Below the pieces are notes generated by a model. That model saw only the letters and a list, made by a program, of their open reading frames with translations. It had not been told where the DNA came from and searched no databases. A program made the translations under genes and the position numbers. A DNA stretch of 64,000 nucleotides from Paenarthrobacter ureafaciens (GTDB taxonomy: Bacteria > Actinomycetota > Actinomycetes > Actinomycetales > Micrococcaceae): contig NZ_SBHM01000007.1 of the NCBI RefSeq assembly GCF_004028095.1, forward strand, positions 124,001 to 188,000, given 5' to 3'. Positions 52,194 to 64,000 of this stretch are shown one piece after another (within the stretch, counting starts at the first letter, position 1; each line of letters begins with the position of its first letter).

Positions 52194-53713
52194 GCACAGA
52201 AACCTCGACGCCGGGTGGCAGCACGGGCGGCAACGGCACCGCCGTCGTCCCGTCCAAAGGCCTGCGGGCAGGAATCCTGGACCTGGGCGACTCCGTCATG
52301 CTGGGCCTGGCCTCCACAGCGCCCGTCTATTCGCTGGCCGCGACCCTGGGCCTGATCGTCGCCGTCAACGGTAACTACACCCCGCTGATCCTGGTCCTGG
52401 GATTCATCCCTGTCCTGTTCATCGCCTATGCCTTCCGCGAGCTGAACAGTGCGTTGCCCGACTGCGGCACCACCTTCATTTGGGCGCGAAAGGCATTTGG
52501 TCCGTGGGCCGGATGGCTGGGCGGCTGGGGCGTTGCCTTGGCCGGCGTCGTTGTCCTGGCCAACCTTGCCCAAGTAGCGGGGTCCTACCTTTGGATGTTG
52601 GTGGGCGACGGTTCCCTGGCCGGCAACAAATGGCTGGTAACCGCCACGGGGGTTCTTTTCATCGCCTTCATGACGTTCGTGAACCACCGCGGCATCCGCC
52701 TCGGCGAGCACGTGCAAAGGACCCTGACCTACATCCAGTACATTTCGCTGGGCATTTTCGCGGTGGCGATCATCGTCCGGGTGGCCGGCGGAGCGCCGGA
52801 AGGCCAGGCATTCACCTTTGAGTGGTTCAACCCGGTGGGCGCGTTCAATGATCCCGGTGCCGTGGTCCACGGCGTCCTGCTGGCCCTGTTCATCTACTGG
52901 GGCTGGGATACGTGCCTGGCTTTGAATGAGGAAACGGAGAATCCGACCAAGACTCCCGGGCGCGGTGCAGTGATCTCGGCCCTGGTCCTGATGGCCATCT
53001 ACGTCTCCGTGGCGCTGCTGGTGATGATGTACGCGACCATCGGCACGGACGGGATCGGGCTGGGCAACGAGGCCAACCAGGATGACGTCTTCCTGGCCAT
53101 GAAGGACGTTGTGCTGGGTCCGTGGGGTTGGCTGATCGTGCTGGCTGTCCTTGCGTCGGTTCTCTCTTCAACGCAGACCACCATCCTTCCCACGGCCCGC
53201 GGAACGCTGTCCATGGGTGTCCACGGCGCCCTCCCCGCCCGGTTCGGCACAGTGCACGAACGCTTCCAGACCCCCGGCTTCTCCACCTTGGTCATGGGAA
53301 TCGCGGCCGCGGCCTACTACGTGGCCATGAGTTTCCTGAGCGAAGACCTGCTGGCCGACTCCATCAGTGCCATCAGCCTCTTCATCGCTTTCTACTACGC
53401 CCTGACCGGGTTCGCGTGCGTGTGGTTCTTCCGTGCCACCCTGCGGGACTCGGCCCGCAACCTCTGGTTCCGCGGGATCTTCCCGTTCCTTGGCGGCGTA
53501 ACGCTGACGGTTGCGTTCTTCGTCTCCGCCGTCCAGATGTGGGATTCGGCCTACGGGGACACGCAGATCTTCGGCATTGGCGGCGCGTTTGTGAGCGGTG
53601 TGCTGCTGTTGGCCCTCGGCGTGGTCCTGGCTGTAGTGTGCCGCTTCGCTCCCTCCACACGCGGCTACTTCACCAAGGAGCACGCCGATATGGGGATTGT
53701 CCGCGGGGAGTAA
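52190..53713 (+). CDS. APC-family amino acid/polyamine permease
   Basis: A 507-residue transporter with 12 predicted helices. The APC signature region is LGDSVMLGLASTAPVYSLAATLG, with FAYAFRELNS-type helix 2 and TFIWARKAFGPWAGWLGGWG. The ATG overlaps the ligase stop by four bases, so it is co-translated with the GspS-like ligase and DUF1190 protein. Coupling to the ligase suggests it carries that enzyme's amine or amino-acid substrate; this is inference. Confidence 0.92.
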   Translation: MSTETSTPGGSTGGNGTAVVPSKGLRAGILDLGDSVMLGLASTAPVYSLAATLGLIVAVNGNYTPLILVLGFIPVLFIAYAFRELNSALPDCGTTFIWARKAFGPWAGWLGGWGVALAGVVVLANLAQVAGSYLWMLVGDGSLAGNKWLVTATGVLFIAFMTFVNHRGIRLGEHVQRTLTYIQYISLGIFAVAIIVRVAGGAPEGQAFTFEWFNPVGAFNDPGAVVHGVLLALFIYWGWDTCLALNEETENPTKTPGRGAVISALVLMAIYVSVALLVMMYATIGTDGIGLGNEANQDDVFLAMKDVVLGPWGWLIVLAVLASVLSSTQTTILPTARGTLSMGVHGALPARFGTVHERFQTPGFSTLVMGIAAAAYYVAMSFLSEDLLADSISAISLFIAFYYALTGFACVWFFRATLRDSARNLWFRGIFPFLGGVTLTVAFFVSAVQMWDSAYGDTQIFGIGGAFVSGVLLLALGVVLAVVCRFAPSTRGYFTKEHADMGIVRGE

Positions 53714-53760
53714 ACCCGGACACCCTCTGTTTCCTGAGTCCGGCGGGCGCTTCAGGCGCT

Positions 53761-54366
53761 CTATGGCAGCGTCACCAGGTCGAAGAAGCCGCGGAGGCTC
53801 CCGGCCACGTCAACCTCGTCCGGAGCCAGCAACCACTGCGTTTGCAGGCCATCCCAGAGGCCTACCAGTGACGTGGCTGCCTGCTGCGGATCGACGCCGG
53901 GCCGCAGCTTCCCTTCGGACTGGAGTTCCGTAAACCGCCTCGCATAGCTTTGCCGAAGCCGGTCAAAACGGTCAGCGAAGTACTCCCGGCCCGGGTGGCC
54001 TTCTGTCAGGGACTCTGCGCACAGCACCGTATAGAGCTCGATGACCCCCGGAATGTCCTCGTTGTACTTGGCGGTCCTGAAGACCACTTCGGCGAGGCCT
54101 TCGGCCATGTCCGCCGGGTTGGCTTTCTCCGTAATCTCGTCGCGGCGGGCCAACACGGCCATGAGCAGGTCGCTCTTCGACGGGAAATAGTGCAGCAAAC
54201 TGGTCTGGCTCATCCCCGCTTGGTCTGCGACGTCCTGCAGCGACCCTCCCCGGTAACCGCGGGAGGCAAAAACCGCGTGGGCAGCATCCAGAATTGCGCG
54301 CCGCCGCGCTTCCGATTTGGCATAGGGGCCGCGTCGTCCCGCACGGTTGCCGTCCTTGGTGGTCAT
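53761..54366 (-). CDS. TetR-family repressor of the beta-galactoside operon
   Basis: A 201-residue regulator. N-terminal TetR helix-turn-helix: RRRAILDAAHAVFASRGYRGGSLQDVADQAGMSQTSLLHYFPSKSDLL (about 17-65). The C-terminal ligand domain is of the TetR_C_6-like type. I start at ATG 54366 with a TACACT box eight bases upstream; a much longer in-frame extension would cross the operator and is rejected. Divergent from the sugar-transport/beta-galactosidase operon with a perfect palindrome between, so it is the likely repressor. Confidence 0.92.
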   Translation of the reverse strand: MTTKDGNRAGRRGPYAKSEARRRAILDAAHAVFASRGYRGGSLQDVADQAGMSQTSLLHYFPSKSDLLMAVLARRDEITEKANPADMAEGLAEVVFRTAKYNEDIPGVIELYTVLCAESLTEGHPGREYFADRFDRLRQSYARRFTELQSEGKLRPGVDPQQAATSLVGLWDGLQTQWLLAPDEVDVAGSLRGFFDLVTLP

Positions 54367-54403
54367 GGCTAGCCAGTGTACAGCGGCAAAGTCATGCCTT
54401 TTG

Positions 54404-54427
54404 AATTTCGAGTACATACTCGAAATT
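54404..54427. promoter_or_regulatory. TetR operator
   Basis: A perfect 24-base palindrome AATTTCGAGTA-CA-TACTCGAAATT, 38 bases upstream of the TetR start and 88 bases before the binding-protein start. Its perfect symmetry in a divergent promoter next to a TetR gene makes it a strong operator call. Confidence 0.85.
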
Positions 54428-54514
54428 TGTGTTAGCGTGGTCACACTCGGCCGTCGGATGAGCTTCCTTGAACGCTCAACGGCCTCAGGAACCGACACAA
54501 AGAGGTGAAGGCAC

Positions 54515-55849
54515 ATGACCCTTCTCACGCGAAGACAACTGCTGGGCACCGGCCTCGGGGCTGCCGCCATGGGGCTGATGGCAGGCTGCGCTACCCCCGG
54601 CACACAGTCCGTCAACTCAGCGGCCACCATCCCGCCCGCGAACGGACCGGTGAAGCTCACCTACTGGGCCTGGCTCAAGGACTTTCAGAAGGTCGCGGAC
54701 ATTTGGAATGCGCAGAACCGCGGGATACAGGTGGAGGTGGTCTGGATTCCCGGCGGAAACTCGGGTGGATACCAAAAGCTGTACTCAGCGCTTGCCGCAG
54801 GCGGCGGCCCCGACTTGGCGCAGGTGGAACTGCGGTCCATTCCTGAGTTCCTCCTGGTGAACGGACTCGTGGATCTGTCCCGCTATGGCGCGCAGGACCA
54901 CGCGCATCTTTACGACAAGACCCTCTGGAACCAGGTCAGCTATGCCGGCGGCGTCTACGGCATTCCCCAGGACTCCGGCCCCATGGCCTTGTTCTACCAG
55001 CCTGCTGTGCTGGAAGCCGCCGGCGGGGCCCTGCCAAGAAGCTGGGACGACTGGGCAGGGATCGGCAAGGAGCTCCGGGCCAAGGATGTCTACATTGACT
55101 GCTTCCCGATCAGCGACGCCTCACCGTTCGCTTCCTGTGCAGCACAGGCCGGGGCCGTCTGGCTGCGGCCGGAAACAGACGGCTGGGTCATCAACATGAC
55201 CGATGAGGCCACCCTCAACACTGCCCGCTTTTTCGACAGGGCCATCGACGACGACATCGTCAACACGGCCTACGGCGCCTTTTCGCCGGCATGGTTTGCC
55301 GCGGCAGCCAAAGGAAACATCGCCTCCACAGTCACCGGAAGCTGGGGAGACGCCCTCATTGAGGGGGTCAGCGGAGCGTCCGGAAAATGGCGGGTGGCCC
55401 CCATGCCCACATGGGGCGGCGACGGATACGGGTCGAGCTACCTCGGGGGTTCCACGGCGGCAGTCCTGGCCAACAGCAAGCACCCCAAGGAAGCCCTTGA
55501 ATTCGCGGTATGGCTCACCACGTCCAAAGAAGGAATCGACGCCGAGATCAAGAACAGCGGCATCGGGTGGTCACCGAACCCGGAGTTCATCGGAACTGAT
55601 CGACAAAAGCCTTCGGCCTTCTTCGGCGGCCAGCGGTACAACGAGGAAGTCTTCGTACCGGCCACCCGGCAGCAGAACACCGAATGGTCCTGGTGGCCGG
55701 TCACCCAGCAGTCCTTCAACATCCTCAGCGACGGATTCCGCGAGAAGGCGTTCGGAACCAGCCTGGTGGATTCAGTAGTTGCCGCCGAACAGCAGATCAT
55801 CACGGTCTTCAAGAACAAAGGCCTCACCATCCGGAAGGAAGCGGCATGA
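54515..55849 (+). CDS. Sugar ABC substrate-binding lipoprotein (Tat-type signal)
   Basis: A 444-residue family 1 solute-binding protein. The N-terminus LLTRRQLLGTGLGAAAMGLMAGC has a twin-arginine motif and lipobox, so it is likely exported folded by Tat and lipid-anchored. The mature domain shows VKLTYWAWLKDFQKVADIWN, LAAGGGPDLAQVELRSIPEF, GVYGIPQDSGPMALFYQPAV. Followed by two permeases and a beta-galactosidase, so a beta-galactoside ligand is likely. AGAGGTGAAGG precedes the ATG. Confidence 0.92.
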   Translation: MTLLTRRQLLGTGLGAAAMGLMAGCATPGTQSVNSAATIPPANGPVKLTYWAWLKDFQKVADIWNAQNRGIQVEVVWIPGGNSGGYQKLYSALAAGGGPDLAQVELRSIPEFLLVNGLVDLSRYGAQDHAHLYDKTLWNQVSYAGGVYGIPQDSGPMALFYQPAVLEAAGGALPRSWDDWAGIGKELRAKDVYIDCFPISDASPFASCAAQAGAVWLRPETDGWVINMTDEATLNTARFFDRAIDDDIVNTAYGAFSPAWFAAAAKGNIASTVTGSWGDALIEGVSGASGKWRVAPMPTWGGDGYGSSYLGGSTAAVLANSKHPKEALEFAVWLTTSKEGIDAEIKNSGIGWSPNPEFIGTDRQKPSAFFGGQRYNEEVFVPATRQQNTEWSWWPVTQQSFNILSDGFREKAFGTSLVDSVVAAEQQIITVFKNKGLTIRKEAA

Positions 55850-56789
55850 CGACCACCCGTACTGCCCCCACAGCCGAACGCAGAGGGACAGACAGGTCCC
55901 GGAACGGTCGGAACGGCGCGGCGGCCAGGGCACCTTGGCTCCTCCTGGCTCCCTTCCTGGCTCTCTTTGCCCTGACTTTCGTACTGCCCATCCTGGCCGC
56001 CATCGGCTCAAGCTTTACCAAGGTCACCCGCAGCGGCCTCTTCGGCGAAGCCGGTGTCACCAGCGGGTTCGCAGGGTTCTCGAACTATGCCCTGGCATTG
56101 GGCGATGGCGCTTTCATAGCCTCAATTGGCCGCATGCTGCTCTTCGGCGTCGTCCAGGTGCCGGTGATGATCGTCCTCTGCACCTTCCTGGCTTTGCTGC
56201 TCGAATCCGCGTCAGCCCGCTGGCCCGGTTTCTTCCGCGCGGCCTACTTCCTGCCCTATGGCGTTCCCGGCGTCATTGCCACCATCCTCTGGTCCTTCCT
56301 CTACGTCCCGGGACTCAGCCCCCTGTTCGATGCCGCAAAGCTCGTTGGCATAACCCCGGATTTCCTCGGTGCCAACAGCGTCCTGTGGTCCATCGCAAAC
56401 ATCGTCACCTGGAGCTACACCGGGTACAACATGCTGATCATCGTGGCCCAATTGAAGGCGATCCCCGGTGAGCTCTACGAGGCGGCAAAAGTGGACGGTG
56501 CTTCCAGTTGGCGGGTCGCGCGGAGCATCCAGCTTCCCCTGATCCGCCCCGCACTGGTCCTGACCACCGTTTTTTCCATCATCGGTACCCTCCAGCTGTT
56601 CGCCGAGGCCCAAATCCTGAAAACAGTCGCGCCGGCAATTGACAGCCAATACACACCCAACTTGAGCGCCTACACCACCGCGTTCGCCTACAACGACTAC
56701 AACGTCGCCGCAGCGCAGTCCGTCATCATCGCAGTCGCGGCCTTTACCTTGTCCTTCGCCTTCCTCGCATTCACGAACAGGAAGTCCTC

Positions 56790-56793
<4 letters not shown>
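55846..56793 (+). CDS. Sugar ABC permease, MalF type
   Basis: A 315-residue permease with a basic N-terminus (RSRNGRNGAAARAPW), six helices starting at LLLAPFLALFALTFVLPILA, and EAA loop LYEAAKVDGASSWRVARSIQLPLI. The ATG overlaps the binding-protein stop by four bases; an open frame further upstream is out of register with that gene and not used. Its stop overlaps the next permease start. Confidence 0.93.
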
Positions 56794-60808
<4,015 letters not shown>

Positions 60809-60816
60809 GCATTGCC

Positions 60817-60856
60817 GGGGCCGCCCTGCGTTCTTTGGAGAACGCAGGGCGGCCCC
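60817..60856. terminator. Convergent terminator between lacZ and MFS gene
   Basis: An 18-bp perfect stem GGGGCCGCCCTGCGTTCT with its complement and loop TTGG. It lies between the lacZ stop and the MFS stop and can serve both strands, though no T-run follows. Confidence 0.8.
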
Positions 60857-60865
60857 GCAGCCCGG

Positions 60866-62203
60866 TCATACAGCCGCGGGTTTTTTCCGCGCAGCATCCT
60901 TCCGGATCGTTGCGCTGATCACCGCCGCCACCGTGCACATCGCGGCAGCTCCCAGCCAGGCGTAGTTGTAATGCCCGGTGGCATCCCGGATGTAGCCGGC
61001 CAGCAGTGCCGCCACTGCTGCGCCCAGTTGGTGCGCGGCGAACACCCAACCGAACACCACGGAACCGTCCGCCCCGAACACCTGCCGGCAGATGGCCGCC
61101 GTCGGGGGCACGGTGGCCACCCAGTCAAGGCCGTAGACCACCACGAAGATGATCATGCTCGGCTCAACCGTTGAGCCCAGCAGGAGCGGCAGCACCAGCA
61201 GCCCGATCCCCCGGAACTGGTAGTAGACGGCCAACAGGACCCGCGGGTTGAAACGGTCTGTCAGCCACCCCGACGCGATGGTTCCCACGATGTCGAAGAT
61301 TCCGACGACGGCCAACAGGCCTGCCGCTGTGGTTTCGGGCATCCCGTGGTCGTGCGCCGACGGAATGAAGTGCGTTCCAATCAAGCCGTTGGTGGTTGCT
61401 CCGCAGATGGCGAAGCCGGCAGCCAACGCCCAGAACGTGCGGACTTTGCTGGCCCGCTTGAGGACCTGGAGCGCACGGACGGCAGCATTCGGCGAGTCCA
61501 CCGGGACCGCAGCGCTCGCCGCGGGGGCGGGGACCGGCGTCGTACTTTCTGCGGACTCTTGCTCAGCCCCGTAAGGCAACACCCCGACGTCGGCGGGTGA
61601 GTTCCGCAGCCACTGCAGTACCAGCGGCACCACCGCCAGCGCACCTGCGGCAATCAGCAGCGAGGCCCCGCGCCACCCGGGGTCCTGCGCAAGCAAGGCA
61701 ATGAAGGGCAGGAAGACCAACTGCCCGGCGGCACTGCCCGCAGTCAGGATGCCGATCACCAGGCCCCGGCTCTTGGCAAACCACGTATTGGCGATGGTGG
61801 CGGCAAAGACGAGCGCCATGGATCCCGTGCCCAGGCCGATCAGCAGGCCCCAGGTGAGGAGGATCTGCCAGGACTGGTTCACGAAGACCGTCAGCGCCGA
61901 GCCCAATCCAATGAGGCACAGCGCTATCGCCGTGACTTTGCGGATTCCGAAGCGTTCCATGAGCGCGGCTGCGAAGGGCGCGGTCAGGCCAAAGAGCACC
62001 AGGTTGATGCTCACGGCCAGGGACAGGACCGTGGTGGACCAGCCGAACTCCTGCTGCAGCGGCACCATCAGCACCCCGGGCGCAGCCCGGAAGCCCGCCG
62101 CCCCCACTAAGGCAAGGAACGCAACCGCGGCGACGATCCACGCGGGGTGCAGGCGGCGGCGCCTGCCGGTAGGAACGGTCTTGGTGGTGTCGGGAGCGGT
62201 CAT
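60866..62203 (-). CDS. MFS transporter (monocarboxylate/oxalate-formate antiporter-like)
   Basis: A 445-residue transporter with 12 helices. Helix 1 reads WIVAAVAFLALVGAAGFRAAPGVLMVPLQ, and EFGWSTTVLSLAVSINLVLFGLTAPFAAALMERFGIRKV matches MFS motif A-like loops of the MCT/OFA group. The central cytoplasmic loop is long and Pro/Ala-rich. Its ATG overlaps the HxlR-family regulator stop by four bases, so the two are one operon. Substrate unknown. Confidence 0.9.
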   Translation of the reverse strand: MTAPDTTKTVPTGRRRRLHPAWIVAAVAFLALVGAAGFRAAPGVLMVPLQQEFGWSTTVLSLAVSINLVLFGLTAPFAAALMERFGIRKVTAIALCLIGLGSALTVFVNQSWQILLTWGLLIGLGTGSMALVFAATIANTWFAKSRGLVIGILTAGSAAGQLVFLPFIALLAQDPGWRGASLLIAAGALAVVPLVLQWLRNSPADVGVLPYGAEQESAESTTPVPAPAASAAVPVDSPNAAVRALQVLKRASKVRTFWALAAGFAICGATTNGLIGTHFIPSAHDHGMPETTAAGLLAVVGIFDIVGTIASGWLTDRFNPRVLLAVYYQFRGIGLLVLPLLLGSTVEPSMIIFVVVYGLDWVATVPPTAAICRQVFGADGSVVFGWVFAAHQLGAAVAALLAGYIRDATGHYNYAWLGAAAMCTVAAVISATIRKDAARKKPAAV

Positions 62204-62733
62204 GCTTGGATCTCTTTCACGTCTTCAGGGGCCGCTTTCGCGTTGTCGGGGGCGACGGCGAGGGATACCGGGCCGTCGCTGCGCTTAAGGCTGTGCCAGC
62301 TGGTGTTGGCCGCTGTGAGGCGGGCGCCGCACTGGGTGCATGTGTCGGCTGAGGAGGTCGGTTCGCCGCAGTCGGTGTGGATGACGCGCATGTGCGAGAC
62401 CTCGTCCGGGGCATCCATATGCTTCTCGGCCCAGATGATGATCGCGTTCAGGACCGGGAGGGTGTCCTCGCCTTTGGGCGTGAGCACGTACTCCTGCCTG
62501 GTCCGGTTGCCGTCCTTGTAGGGGCGCTGGGCAAGGATTCCGGCCTCCACGAACGAGGCCAGCCGCTTGCTGAGGACGTTGTCCGCTACTTCGAGGCGTT
62601 TCTTGATGGCGTCGTACCGGCCGTTTCCGAAGAAGACCTCGCGCAGGACCAGGCTTCCCCAAGGATCGCCGAGCACATCGAGGCCGCGGGCAAGGCTACA
62701 GGACCGGGCTGACCAGTCAGAACGCAATGGCAT
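62200..62733 (-). CDS. HxlR-family regulator
   Basis: A 177-residue regulator. The HxlR winged helix spans about 8-105: ARSCSLARGLDVLGDPWGSLVLREVFFG with the conserved Cys11, then FDAIKKRLEVADNVLSKRL-type recognition helix and KDGNRTRQEYVLTPKGEDTLPVL wing. The C-terminal extension contains CGEPTSSADTCTQCG, a possible zinc-binding four-cysteine knuckle. First gene of the operon with the MFS transporter, with a dyad just upstream. Confidence 0.92.
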   Translation of the reverse strand: MPLRSDWSARSCSLARGLDVLGDPWGSLVLREVFFGNGRYDAIKKRLEVADNVLSKRLASFVEAGILAQRPYKDGNRTRQEYVLTPKGEDTLPVLNAIIIWAEKHMDAPDEVSHMRVIHTDCGEPTSSADTCTQCGARLTAANTSWHSLKRSDGPVSLAVAPDNAKAAPEDVKEIQA

Positions 62734-62744
62734 GAGCAGAAATG

Positions 62745-62769
62745 TAGCTGACTTTTCTAAAGAAAGCTA
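62745..62769 (-). promoter_or_regulatory. Probable HxlR operator
   Basis: An imperfect dyad TAGCT-N2-CTTT-N3-AAAG-N2-AGCTA centred on 62757, 12 bases before the HxlR start and AT-rich in GC-rich surroundings. Suits autoregulation by the HxlR protein. Confidence 0.6.
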
Positions 62770-62771
62770 GG

Positions 62772-64000
62772 CTACTGCTTTCCGACGGCGGGAGCAGCCG
62801 CGTTCTTCAGTCCCGCCCGGGCAGGATGGTAGGCGAAAGCCCAGTAGACCAGCATCGCGATCCCGCAGACCACGCCGAGGCTGGAGACCATCAACTGCCA
62901 CTGCGTTTGCGGATCCTTGCCCCATTCGGCAGCGCCGGCCCAGACCGCCAAGTTCTTGGGCGTCATGTAGAAGGCGATCGTGGAGAAGACCACAATGACC
63001 CAGCCGGCGATCCTCATGCGACCACTCCTTGACGGGACCCTGTGCATGGCGAAGGCCATGCTCGGCAGCGCCACGGCAACCCAAACCCAGTGGTGCGACC
63101 AGGAAACAGGGCTGATCAGGAGCATGAGGATGGCGGTGGTGGAGACGGCAATGAAGTTCTCCTCCACGTCCACTGCCCACTTGATGATCAAGGCAGCGAG
63201 GACGGTCAGTGCCAGGGAGAGCGCCAGCCACACAAGGCTGGTCATGGACGAGTCCGGCATGCCGAAGTGAAGGAGGAGGCCCTTCAAGGAGAGGTTGTCC
63301 ACATAACCCGGTCCCCCGATCCGCCCGGTGTCAGGCAGGATCTTGGTCCAGAAGGCCACTGACGCCTGCGGCAGGATGGCCCACGCGAAGGCGATCGAGC
63401 CGAAGAACCCGGCTGCCATCCAGGCCAGCGCCTTGAAATCCCTCCGCACCAGAAAGTAGAGCCCGAACGCCAGGGGCGTGAGCTTCACACCCGCAGCCAT
63501 GCCGATCAACAAGCCGGCCGGCCACCGGATCAGACCTGCCCTTGCTTTTCCGTGCAAGGCGAAGTCGGTAAGGATGACTCCCATCAGGACGATGTTGATC
63601 TGTCCGAAGACGAACGTGTCCCGCCAAGGACCCAGCAGCAGGATGGCTCCTGTTCCCAGCAACGCAGTGGTCCGGAACCGGTAGTCCGCGAACGCCACCC
63701 GCCATGAAGTGAGGCCGAAGAAGTAGTGCCGGGCCAGCCATGCTGCCACAATCGCCGCCCCCAGCAATGCCGCCAGGATGAAGACGAGGCTGCCACCGAA
63801 GAAGCCCACAGCGGCCAGACCCGTGAATAACAGGGCGGCGAACGGCGGATAGGTGAACGGCAGGCCGTCGCGGACTGCGTAGAGATCGCCGCCCTCAAGA
63901 ACCTTGCCGCCGCCGTAGTAATAGACCTCGAAGTCATTCAGGAACGGCTCGTAATCGGTGTAGAGGAACCATATGGCGACGGCCAGCGTGAAAGCGGCTG
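62772..64000 (-). CDS. GT87-family polyprenol-phosphate mannosyltransferase, 5' end beyond window
   Basis: The reading frame stays open to the right edge, giving at least 409 residues of a multi-span GT-C enzyme. The segment nearest the edge includes NDFEVYYYGGGKVLEGGDLY and LPFTYPPFAALLF, the hallmark of GT87 (PimE-like alpha-1,2-mannosyltransferases), followed by FGQINIVLMGVILTD and VSWSHHWVWVAVALPSM. Likely adds mannose or another sugar from a polyprenol carrier to cell-envelope glycolipids. Partial: the start lies outside. Confidence 0.9.
   Translation of the reverse strand, partial: AAFTLAVAIWFLYTDYEPFLNDFEVYYYGGGKVLEGGDLYAVRDGLPFTYPPFAALLFTGLAAVGFFGGSLVFILAALLGAAIVAAWLARHYFFGLTSWRVAFADYRFRTTALLGTGAILLLGPWRDTFVFGQINIVLMGVILTDFALHGKARAGLIRWPAGLLIGMAAGVKLTPLAFGLYFLVRRDFKALAWMAAGFFGSIAFAWAILPQASVAFWTKILPDTGRIGGPGYVDNLSLKGLLLHFGMPDSSMTSLVWLALSLALTVLAALIIKWAVDVEENFIAVSTTAILMLLISPVSWSHHWVWVAVALPSMAFAMHRVPSRSGRMRIAGWVIVVFSTIAFYMTPKNLAVWAGAAEWGKDPQTQWQLMVSSLGVVCGIAMLVYWAFAYHPARAGLKNAAAPAVGKQ

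Overview
The window is high-GC actinobacterial DNA, most likely from Arthrobacter/Paenarthrobacter or a close relative in the Micrococcaceae. This is inferred from gene content and protein style, not from a database search. Supporting signs are mycothiol synthase (mshD), a GlnR-type nitrogen regulator, the secE-nusG-rplK block next to an aminotransferase with MaoC-pair/murB further along, frequent GTG/TTG starts, tRNA genes without encoded CCA, and many apparently leaderless promoters (a TANNNT box about 6 nt before the start codon). No transposase, integrase, phage gene or CRISPR array was seen.

Layout. 1-2 kb: rplK, nusG, secE and tRNA-Trp (minus). 2.2-8 kb: an aminotransferase, then an envelope-stress-like locus with a PspC-fused histidine kinase and LuxR-type regulator divergent from two more PspC proteins. 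8-16.1 kb: pfkA, an acetyltransferase, a PadR-controlled MFS exporter, ankyrin protein, YgfZ, flavodoxin-fold protein, nitrobindin-like protein and small membrane proteins. 16.4-21.6 kb: glnR, a tRNA-like element, mshD, ppk and a Nudix/phosphohistidine-phosphatase fusion. 21.6-26.6 kb: an unknown membrane protein with its GntR regulator, thyA, DHFR and asd. 26.7-31.7 kb: an AlkZ-like glycosylase, murB, a MaoC dehydratase pair and a CitE-like lyase.

32-36 kb is a sulfonate/sulfate-ester uptake operon (binding protein, ATPase, permease, TauD-type dioxygenase). 36-43.3 kb is an alpha-glucoside locus (aldo/keto reductase, GH13 glucosidase, two permeases, binding protein, ROK repressor) with three matching TAAATTTA-type operator sites. 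43.3-49.8 kb holds a Na+/H+ antiporter, an NmrA-like protein, tRNA-Met, tRNA-Thr, a LysM protein, a DEAD-box helicase with a long leader, and a MOSC protein.

50.2-53.7 kb is the most unusual operon: a DUF1190 (YgiB-like) protein, a glutathionylspermidine-synthase-like ATP-grasp ligase (YgiC-like) and an APC permease, in an organism that makes mycothiol. 53.8-60.8 kb is a TetR-controlled beta-galactoside operon (binding protein, two permeases, GH2 beta-galactosidase) with a perfect palindromic operator. 60.9-64 kb holds an MFS transporter, its HxlR regulator and the 3' part of a GT87 mannosyltransferase that runs off the window.

A recurring theme is small, self-contained regulator/target modules in which the operator can be read from the DNA: PadR, GntR, ROK, TetR, HxlR and one orphan palindrome.
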